This document shows, in pieces, positions 1-4,093 of a DNA stretch of 5,070 nucleotides. The stretch spans positions 1 to 5,070 of the forward strand of contig CAAEKI010000089.1 of assembly GCA_900756495.1 (NCBI GenBank), in the 5' to 3' direction. The number at the start of each line of letters is the position of its first letter. The first letter of the stretch is position 1. Source of the stretch: an uncultured Oscillospiraceae bacterium (GTDB taxonomy: Bacteria; Bacillota; Clostridia; Oscillospirales; Oscillospiraceae). Under the pieces are notes generated by a model. It did no database searches, was not told where the DNA came from, and worked only from the letters and a program-made list of their open reading frames with translations. Both the position numbers and the translations under genes were made by a program.

Positions 1-48
1 CTCCCTGAGACGGTCTTTCATTTGTTTCAGCAACGATTCAAACTTCAA
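1..48 (-). CDS. Probable sensor histidine kinase, N-terminal codons only (partial)
   Basis: Only the first 16 or so codons are inside the window. A minus-strand frame is open from a TTG at 48-46 to the window edge and reads MKFESLLKQMKDRLRE if TTG initiates. It overlaps the response-regulator stop (TGA, 40-38) by 11 bases in another frame. An AGGGGAG lies 12 bases upstream of the TTG, inside the regulator gene, so translation would be coupled. An ATG at 21-19 is the alternative start but has no clear ribosome binding site. No diagnostic domain is visible. The assignment rests on position: OmpR-family regulators are usually followed by their membrane kinase. Confidence that a gene starts here is moderate, and confidence in its identity is lower. 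Confidence 0.5.
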   Translation of the reverse strand, partial: MKFESLLKQMKDRLRE

Positions 49-703
49 ATCGATAGCCAACTCCCCTCAACGTAACAATAAACTTGCTGTACTGCTTGAG
101 GCTTTTCCGCAGGAGCTTGATGTGGGTGTCCAGGGTCCGGTCGTCCCCATAAAAATCATAGCCCCAGAGTTTGGAGAGCAGCATTTCTCTGGTAAACACA
201 CGCCCGGGGGAAGACAGAAAGGTATGCAGCAGTTCAAACTCCCGTGCGGTCAGTTCGAGGGGGCGGCCCTCTAAAATAACTTCCCTGTCATCCAGGTGGA
301 GCATCAAATCCCGGTAGCGCAGGCGGGCCCCTTCCCCCGATACACCCATTCGGCGGAGGATCACCCGAATTTTCTCCAGCAGGACGGGCATGGAAAATGG
401 CTTGGTCACATAGTCGTCAATATCCATGCCAAAGCCCCGGAGCTGCTGCTCCTCCCCGTCCAGGGCTGTAAGCATCAGAATGGGAACTTGGGACTGCTGG
501 CGGAGCACTTCACAGACCCCGAATCCATCAATTTTGGGCAGCATGATGTCCAGCAGCACCAGGTCAAAGGCCTGGGACTGAAACAGGCCCAGGGCAGCCA
601 CACCGTCGCCTGCGACGGCAGTCTCATATCCGGCATCCCGGAGATAGGCGCACAGCAGCTCCTGAATATCCGGCTCGTCTTCTGCAATCAAAATCTTCTT
701 CAT
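38..703 (-). CDS. OmpR/PhoB-family two-component response regulator (VanR-like)
   Basis: A 221-residue DNA-binding response regulator of normal family length. The N-terminal receiver domain (about 1-118) shows the acidic pair E8/D9, the phospho-acceptor D52 in LLDIMLP, T79 and K101 in the VTKPF motif. The C-terminal winged-helix domain (about 125-221) has the LTAREFELL start, DRTLDTHIKLLRKSL for the recognition-helix region and the closing GVGYRF wing. Phosphorylation by the partner kinase should promote dimerisation and promoter binding. The start chosen is the ATG at 703-701, because AAGG at 713-716 lies 9 bases upstream; a TTG two codons earlier would be only 3 bases from AAGG. The kinase-like frame begins before this gene ends. 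The signal sensed and the target genes cannot be read from this window. Confidence 0.95.
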   Translation of the reverse strand: MKKILIAEDEPDIQELLCAYLRDAGYETAVAGDGVAALGLFQSQAFDLVLLDIMLPKIDGFGVCEVLRQQSQVPILMLTALDGEEQQLRGFGMDIDDYVTKPFSMPVLLEKIRVILRRMGVSGEGARLRYRDLMLHLDDREVILEGRPLELTAREFELLHTFLSSPGRVFTREMLLSKLWGYDFYGDDRTLDTHIKLLRKSLKQYSKFIVTLRGVGYRFEV

Positions 704-721
704 CAGCAATCACCTTGCCGG

Positions 722-730
722 AGTATACCA
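722..730 (-). promoter_or_regulatory. Possible extended -10 promoter for the response-regulator operon
   Basis: The minus strand reads TGGTATACT, an extended -10 box (TG-N-TATACT). No good -35 box lies 16-18 bases upstream. The predicted start point (about 715) falls on the AAGG ribosome binding site, which would leave a leader of about 12 bases or an almost leaderless message. That makes it doubtful as the main promoter. A small inverted repeat, TTGCA-ggtg-TGCAA (764-777), lies about 55 bases upstream of that start and could be an operator. Confidence 0.28.
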
Positions 731-808
731 TAGGATTGTGAATTTTTTGTGGAGAAGCGCTGCTTGCAGGTGTGCAAATATCCGGCCTTACCCTGATGCA
801 TTGGGGAT

Positions 809-973
809 TAGGCCTTGTGTGAAAAAAATCAAAACGCCCAAACGGCGGATCTATTTCCGCCATACAGCGTAAAAAATTCTTGAAATACACAACGTATTCC
901 TGCGAATTTTTGCCTTGTCCGGCGGAAAAATCTCTCGCTGTTGGCCATTCCGCCAATGTTCAGACAAGGCCTA
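809..973. mobile_element. 165-bp MITE-like element: terminal inverted repeats enclosing three hairpins
   Basis: The ends are a 15-bp inverted repeat with one mismatch: TAGGCCTTGTGTGAA at 809-823, and the complement of TAGGCCTTGTCTGAA at 959-973. Between them lie three further stem-loops: GGCGGA/TCCGCC (844-849 with 856-861), AAAAATTC/GAATTTTT (872-879 with 904-911, with an inner AATAC/GTATT stem), and GGCGGAA/TTCCGCC (921-927 with 948-954). Both ends carry TA, and the right end is the centre of the palindrome GGCCTAGGCC (968-977), as expected of an element that duplicates a TA target. Short frames crossing it look like chance. Non-autonomous elements of this size are typical MITEs; a structured RNA is the alternative. 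Copies elsewhere in the genome cannot be checked here. Confidence 0.5.
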
Positions 974-1029
974 GGCCGATAGAGCGGGAGGTTGAAAAAG
1001 CGCAGACATTGACGGAGGCCGGCAGGCAG

Positions 1030-1060
1030 AAAAAAGCGCCCCGCAATGCGGGGCGGAAAA
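1030..1060 (-). terminator. Strong intrinsic terminator of the cupin/flavin-reductase operon
   Basis: A perfect 8-bp stem, CGCCCCGC (1037-1044) and GCGGGGCG (1048-1055), closes a 3-base loop. On the minus strand it is followed by C and then six T residues (1035-1030). An A/T run on the other side (1057-1060) adds little. The plus strand has no U-tract after the stem, so it works for minus-strand transcription. It lies about 80 bases past the last ORF of that operon. Confidence 0.9.
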
Positions 1061-1137
1061 CGGCATGGTGAGAACATTTTGGGGAAGCAGAGACATGCGG
1101 GAACTCATGCCTCCGTATTCATAGAACCCTCACGCTG

Positions 1138-1362
1138 TCATTGCTGCATACCGCTGTTTGACACATCCGCCATGGTGCGCAGCTCTGCAATGTCCTCGCC
1201 CGTCCGGTTGCCGCAGATCTTGATTGCTGCAAAGGCATCGTCGAGCTGACAGTATTCCATGTCAGACAAGGAGAGCGCGGCCGCGCCGAAGTTCTCGCAC
1301 ATATGCTCCGGGGGCCGCCTTCTATCAAGAAGTGGGCTGTTATAGAGATTTTCCCAATTCAT
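1138..1362 (-). CDS. Small hypothetical protein, 74 aa, overlapping the reductase gene
   Basis: A 74-residue frame starts at ATG 1362-1360, 23 bases inside the end of the flavin-reductase gene and in another frame, and stops at TGA 1140-1138. The protein is soluble-looking, with no signal peptide or membrane segment. Its second half (LSDMEYCQLDDAFAAIKICG and then RTGEDIAELRTMADV) looks helical and amphipathic. The codons favour G or C at the third position like the neighbouring genes, and the operon terminator follows it. Against it, no good Shine-Dalgarno sequence precedes the ATG, so it would depend on coupling to the reductase. I do not recognise the family. It could be a real small protein, a remnant of a larger gene, or chance. 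Confidence 0.42.
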   Translation of the reverse strand: MNWENLYNSPLLDRRRPPEHMCENFGAAALSLSDMEYCQLDDAFAAIKICGNRTGEDIAELRTMADVSNSGMQQ

Positions 1363-1873
1363 AGGCCAGCTTAGGAAATTTACTGCCTCGGGTCATGGAG
1401 GCTGTGCCGCACCCTGTGCCCAAAATCATGCCCCGGTCCTCAAAATTCAGGTACCGGCACAGAACCTTGTAGTGGTCCTCCAGCTGCCGCATGGTCCAGT
1501 CGTTACTGTCCCAGGCGGCGGCCACCAGAGCGGTCTTCAGATGCTTTGCGGACAGTGCCCCGTTAAAGCTGTAAAAGCGGTCAATCACTGTTTTCAGCTG
1601 GGCGGACATTCCAAAGTAGTAGAGAGGGGTCACAAATACTGCCATGCCGGCGTCCAGAAGCTCTTGACGCAGCTGAGTCATGTCGTCCTTTTGGACGCAG
1701 GGGCCGCTCATGCCGCAGGCGTCACACCCCAGACAGGGGTGCAGGTCGGCACGGGCAGCGTCAAAGACTTGAACCGTGTGACCTGCCTCCTGAGCCCCAC
1801 GGATCAGTTCTCCCGCCAGCAGGTTGGAGGAGCCGTGCCTGTGGGGGCTGCTCTCTATCACAAGAATCCTCAT
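1340..1873 (-). CDS. Flavodoxin-fold NAD(P)H-dependent FMN reductase family oxidoreductase
   Basis: A 177-residue cytoplasmic flavoprotein of full length for the NADPH-dependent FMN reductase/flavodoxin-like family. The N-terminal strand and phosphate-binding loop, VIESSPHRHGSSN (about 5-17), should hold the FMN phosphate. A cysteine cluster follows, C47-LG-C50-DA-C53 with C59, a spacing seen in iron-sulfur flavoprotein-like relatives. TPLYYFGMSAQLKTVIDRFY is the conserved flavin/substrate and dimer segment. Members transfer electrons from NAD(P)H through bound FMN to quinones, nitro compounds or other acceptors; the actual acceptor is unknown here. AAGGAG (1882-1887) lies 8 bases before the ATG and overlaps the cupin stop codon, so the two genes are cotranscribed and probably coupled. 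Whether the cysteines bind a cluster is not decided by the sequence. Confidence 0.9.
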   Translation of the reverse strand: MRILVIESSPHRHGSSNLLAGELIRGAQEAGHTVQVFDAARADLHPCLGCDACGMSGPCVQKDDMTQLRQELLDAGMAVFVTPLYYFGMSAQLKTVIDRFYSFNGALSAKHLKTALVAAAWDSNDWTMRQLEDHYKVLCRYLNFEDRGMILGTGCGTASMTRGSKFPKLAYELGKSL

Positions 1874-1885
1874 GTAGTCCGCTCC

Positions 1886-2320
1886 TTACTTCAACTCTGC
1901 ATAGGCTTCCGCCGCCACCGGCTCCAGCCATTCATTGGAGGTATCTTCCCCCGGCGCCTCAATAGAGATATGGGAGAACCAGTGGTCCCTTGCCGCGCCG
2001 TGCCAATGTTTGATGCCGGCGGGTATGGTCACTGCATCGCCCGCCTTCAGAGGCCTGGCGTCCTGCCCCCACTCTTGATACCAGCCCTGTCCGCCAGTGC
2101 AGAGGAGCACCTGGCCGCCGCCCTGCTTGGCGTGGTGGATATGCCAATTGTTGCGGCACCCGGGCTCAAAGGTCACATGGGCACAGCCCACAACCTCCTG
2201 GGTCAGCCGCAGCAGGTAACTCTGTCCCACAAAGTATTCGGCATATGCCTCGTTGGGCGCTCCAATCGGGAAGGGGACGGTCTCCGCATATGCTTCACGG
2301 CTCATGATTGTATCATCCAT
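1886..2320 (-). CDS. Cupin-domain protein, single small beta-barrel
   Basis: A 144-residue monocupin. Cupin motif 1 covers about 54-79, with H60 and H62 (and H63) in NNWHIHH, followed by GGQVLLCTGGQGWYQEWG. Motif 2 covers about 94-107, GDAVTIPAGIKHWHG, supplying H105 and H107. These histidines make the usual divalent-metal site. The NEWLEPV ending matches the cupin group often found beside carboxymuconolactone-decarboxylase-like proteins and flavin reductases in anaerobes. The substrate is unknown. The start is the ATG at 2320-2318, because AAAGGAG (2329-2335) lies 8 bases upstream; the open frame runs on to 2431, but that extension contains the promoter. It is first gene of the operon, 12 bases before the reductase, and divergent from the LysR gene that probably controls it. 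Confidence 0.9.
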   Translation of the reverse strand: MDDTIMSREAYAETVPFPIGAPNEAYAEYFVGQSYLLRLTQEVVGCAHVTFEPGCRNNWHIHHAKQGGGQVLLCTGGQGWYQEWGQDARPLKAGDAVTIPAGIKHWHGAARDHWFSHISIEAPGEDTSNEWLEPVAAEAYAELK

Positions 2321-2350
2321 GACTGCAACTCCTTTCGTCTGACTGTCTTC

Positions 2351-2380
2351 AGCATAGCATGGGGAAAAAGAAATATCGAA
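2351..2380 (-). promoter_or_regulatory. Predicted cupin-operon promoter with a weak -35
   Basis: On the minus strand TATGCT (2356-2351) fits a -10 box and predicts a start point near 2344, about 24 bases before the cupin ATG. At 17-18 bases upstream only a poor match, TTCGAT, is found. A good -10 with a weak -35 is usual for promoters needing an activator, consistent with the divergent LysR protein. Confidence 0.5.
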
Positions 2381-2395
2381 TACCTGTTTTCTATT

Positions 2396-2409
2396 ATCAA
2401 AGATTTGAT
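2396..2409. promoter_or_regulatory. Palindrome ATCAAA-GA-TTTGAT, candidate LysR-type recognition site
   Basis: A perfect 6-bp inverted repeat around a 2-bp centre, lying in the control region between the divergent cupin and lysR genes. LysR-type regulators bind A/T-rich dyads of the general T-N11-A kind; this one is T-N10-A. Its centre is about 58 bases upstream of both predicted start points, close to the typical recognition-site position near -65. The binding itself is inferred. Confidence 0.5.
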
Positions 2410-2425
2410 TAAGGCATTTTTGCCC

Positions 2426-2454
2426 TTGCAAATCAGTCCGTCAATCTGTATGAT
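2426..2454 (+). promoter_or_regulatory. Predicted lysR promoter
   Basis: TTGCAA (2426-2431) and TATGAT (2449-2454) are 17 bases apart, a good housekeeping-sigma arrangement, giving a start near 2461. The ribosome binding site AGGAGG (2467-2472) follows at once. An imperfect dyad, AAGGC...GCCCTT (2411-2427), touches the -35 box and may allow autorepression. Confidence 0.6.
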
Positions 2455-2479
2455 AAGAAAAAAGGCAGGAGGTCTCTCT

Positions 2480-3346
2480 ATGGAACTGCGAGTCCTGAAA
2501 TACTTTCTAGCGGTGGCCAGAGAGGAAAATATTACACGGGCGGCGGCCATTCTCCACATAACCCAGCCCACCCTGTCCCGGCAGCTGATGCAGCTGGAGG
2601 AGGAGCTGGGGGTCAAGCTCTTCCGGCGGAGCCAATACCGGGTCATCCTCACCGACGAGGGAATGCTCCTGCGGCGGCGGGCCCGGGAGATTGTGGAACT
2701 GGCAGAAAAGACGCAGAGGGAGTTTATCCATCGGGAGCAGCTCAGCGGCGAGATCTCCATTGGAAGCGGCGATCTGCGCAGCATGGATTTCCTGGCGGAG
2801 CATCTGTCCTCCTTCCACGAGGCGCACCCCCAGATCAGATATGAGATCTACAGCGGAAACTCGGACAATATCAAGGAGCGCATTGAGCGGGGCGTATTGG
2901 ATCTGGGCCTCCTGCTGGAGCCGGTAGACATCAGCCGATATGAGTTTATCCGTATGCCGGTCAAGGAGCGGTGGGGGGTGCTGGTCAGCCAGGAATCGAA
3001 GCTGGCCGGCAGAGAATCCGTCACCCCGGAAGATCTGGCCGGCCTGCCCCTGATCATGACCCAGCGTGAGTTGATGCAGCAGGAAGTAAGGCGATGGTTC
3101 GGCCCCTATGGAGAGCGGCTGGAGATCGCCGCCACCGGGAATCTGCCCTATAATTTGACCTGTCTGGCCAGACAAAACCTCGCCGTCTACCTCAGTATAG
3201 ACCTGAACTGCCAGTATGGCGGTCTGCACTTTATCCCTCTGTCACCTGCGCTGGAGTCCGGTACTGTGCTGGCCTGGAAGAAGGCGGAGACCTGCTCGCC
3301 CGCCGTAACAGCGCTGCTCAGGCACATTCAAAAATGCTTGGAATAA
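2480..3346 (+). CDS. LysR-family transcriptional regulator
   Basis: A 288-residue LysR-type regulator of usual length. The N-terminal winged helix-turn-helix (about 1-60) carries the family signature NITRAAAILHITQPTLSRQL and then LEEELGVKLF. A linker helix follows (about 60-90), and the rest (about 90-288) is a periplasmic-binding-protein-like effector domain beginning GEISIGSG. The start is the ATG at 2480 with AGGAGG seven bases upstream. The same frame is open far upstream, but there it runs antisense to the cupin operon and is not coding. The gene is divergent from the cupin and reductase genes, the classic arrangement in which the LysR protein controls its neighbours and itself in response to a small molecule. 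The ligand cannot be inferred. Confidence 0.95.
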   Translation: MELRVLKYFLAVAREENITRAAAILHITQPTLSRQLMQLEEELGVKLFRRSQYRVILTDEGMLLRRRAREIVELAEKTQREFIHREQLSGEISIGSGDLRSMDFLAEHLSSFHEAHPQIRYEIYSGNSDNIKERIERGVLDLGLLLEPVDISRYEFIRMPVKERWGVLVSQESKLAGRESVTPEDLAGLPLIMTQRELMQQEVRRWFGPYGERLEIAATGNLPYNLTCLARQNLAVYLSIDLNCQYGGLHFIPLSPALESGTVLAWKKAETCSPAVTALLRHIQKCLE

Positions 3347-3371
3347 ATGTTTGCAAATAGAAAATGGGTAT

Positions 3372-3401
3372 TCGACATTTGAAGCCTTTTGATTTTAGAA
3401 T
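3372..3401 (+). promoter_or_regulatory. Candidate merR-operon promoter overlapping the lysR terminator
   Basis: TCGACA (3372-3377) and TAGAAT (3396-3401) each match the consensus at five of six positions, with an 18-base spacer. The predicted start, near 3408, falls inside the left arm of the terminator hairpin. Messages begun here would lack most of that arm and so escape termination. The spacer is slightly long, as at some MerR-regulated promoters, and the site may be autoregulated. Confidence 0.45.
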
Positions 3402-3436
3402 GTAGATGTTCGGAAGAACATCTGCATTTTATTTTT
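3399..3436 (+). terminator. Intrinsic terminator after lysR
   Basis: A 12-bp stem, 3400-3411 with 3416-3427, contains one T-G pair and a GGAA tetraloop; the inner 8 bp (AGATGTTC/GAACATCT) are perfect. It is followed by TTTTATTTTT (3427-3436). It lies about 55 bases after the lysR stop and directly before the merR ribosome binding site, so it separates the two units. Confidence 0.85.
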
Positions 3437-3448
3437 AGGGGTGGGGAT

Positions 3449-3793
3449 ATGACTATCTATGAGGCCAGCGAGCAGTATAAGATCCCCCTTGGTGTCCTGA
3501 GGAAATATGAGAGCTGGGGACTGTGCGGCGCGGTGAAAAAAGTGATGGGCGCTTGGCAGTATGACGACGAAGACCTGGAGCGCCTGAGCATGATCCTAAC
3601 GCTCCATGACATTGGATTCACCGGCGCAGAGGTGGAGACCTATATGCGGCTGCTCCTGGAGGAGCAAAATACCGATAAGACCCGGCTTGAGATGTTGGAA
3701 AAGAAGCGTATGGAGGCCCTGGATGAAATTCACTTCCAGGAGAAAAAACTGGCCCGTCTGGACTATCTGAGGCATGAAATCCGGAAAAGGTGA
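3449..3793 (+). CDS. Short MerR-family transcriptional regulator
   Basis: A 114-residue MerR-type regulator. The N-terminal winged helix has the family order: helix-turn-helix YEASEQYKIPLGVLRKYESW (4-23), then the GL motif, a wing around 30-38 (KKVMGAWQY), and DLERLSMILTLHDIGFTGAEV (42-62). From about 64 to 113 it is a charged helix, the dimerising antiparallel coiled coil. No effector domain follows and no paired metal-binding cysteines are present; the single C26 is in the DNA-binding part. It therefore resembles the short 'bare' MerR proteins rather than the metal sensors. The start at 3449 follows AGGGGTGGGG (3437-3446). It heads the operon with the lipoprotein (17 bases downstream) and the surface flavodoxin, which it probably regulates. 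Confidence 0.88.
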   Translation: MTIYEASEQYKIPLGVLRKYESWGLCGAVKKVMGAWQYDDEDLERLSMILTLHDIGFTGAEVETYMRLLLEEQNTDKTRLEMLEKKRMEALDEIHFQEKKLARLDYLRHEIRKR

Positions 3794-3810
3794 AGGAGAG
3801 GAGCGGTCCC

Positions 3811-4068
3811 GTGAGGAAGAAATCGGGCTTCCTCTTTCTGGCGCTGGCGGCAGCCTGCATCTTGACGGCCTGTGGCCGGATCGGCGTAGCCGGTACACCC
3901 GGCGCAGGAGCAGCAGCACCTGCCGCAGAACCCCGACGGGAGGCTTTGGAAATGCCGGAAGGTTCCGTACTACAGTTCGGGCACACTGGAGCGGGCGGAT
4001 GGACCGGCTGCTCAGACAACAGAAAGGGCAACCATTTCCCGTTTCCCTGCAGGGTACAGATGATATAA
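3811..4068 (+). CDS. Small putative lipoprotein, probably truncated or frameshifted
   Basis: An 85-residue frame starting at GTG 3811, seven bases after AGAGGAG (3797-3803). A GTG at 3790, overlapping the merR stop, is the alternative and adds seven residues. The N-terminus is a textbook lipoprotein signal: RKKSG, then a hydrophobic core FLFLALAAACIL, then the lipobox LTAC with C21 as the lipidated cysteine. After it come an Ala/Pro-rich linker (about 25-41) and about 45 residues with no domain I recognise, ending at TAA. In intact relatives such a signal and linker usually lead into a folded domain. The unremarkable tail therefore suggests a frameshift or internal deletion, though neither other frame restores a known domain. 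The protein would sit on the outer face of the membrane, made together with the next gene 25 bases on. Confidence 0.6.
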   Translation: MRKKSGFLFLALAAACILTACGRIGVAGTPGAGAAAPAAEPRREALEMPEGSVLQFGHTGAGGWTGCSDNRKGNHFPFPCRVQMI

Positions 4069-4093
4069 AAAATAGAAAGGGAGGATCCAAACC

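Noticed and set aside
296..733. 145-codon plus-strand frame opposite the response regulator
   Set aside because: Shadow of a clearly coding gene; no motif.
624..1077. Minus-strand frames of 82 and 110 codons and a plus-strand frame of 63 codons across the 809-973 element
   Set aside because: They cross the inverted repeats and hairpins or run out of frame into the regulator gene, and show no domain. They look like chance translations of a repeat element.
2321..2431. N-terminal extension of the cupin protein to 2431
   Set aside because: The added residues have no cupin features and would cover the predicted promoter, while AAAGGAG is placed correctly for the ATG at 2320.
1472..2479. Long in-frame extension upstream of the LysR gene (open frame back to 1472)
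   Set aside because: It runs antisense through the reductase and cupin genes and the shared promoter region. The LysR fold starts at 2480 with an ideal ribosome binding site.
2507..3229. 240-codon minus-strand open frame opposite lysR
   Set aside because: The opposite strand encodes an unmistakable LysR protein; the antisense product has no recognisable motif and no ribosome binding site context.
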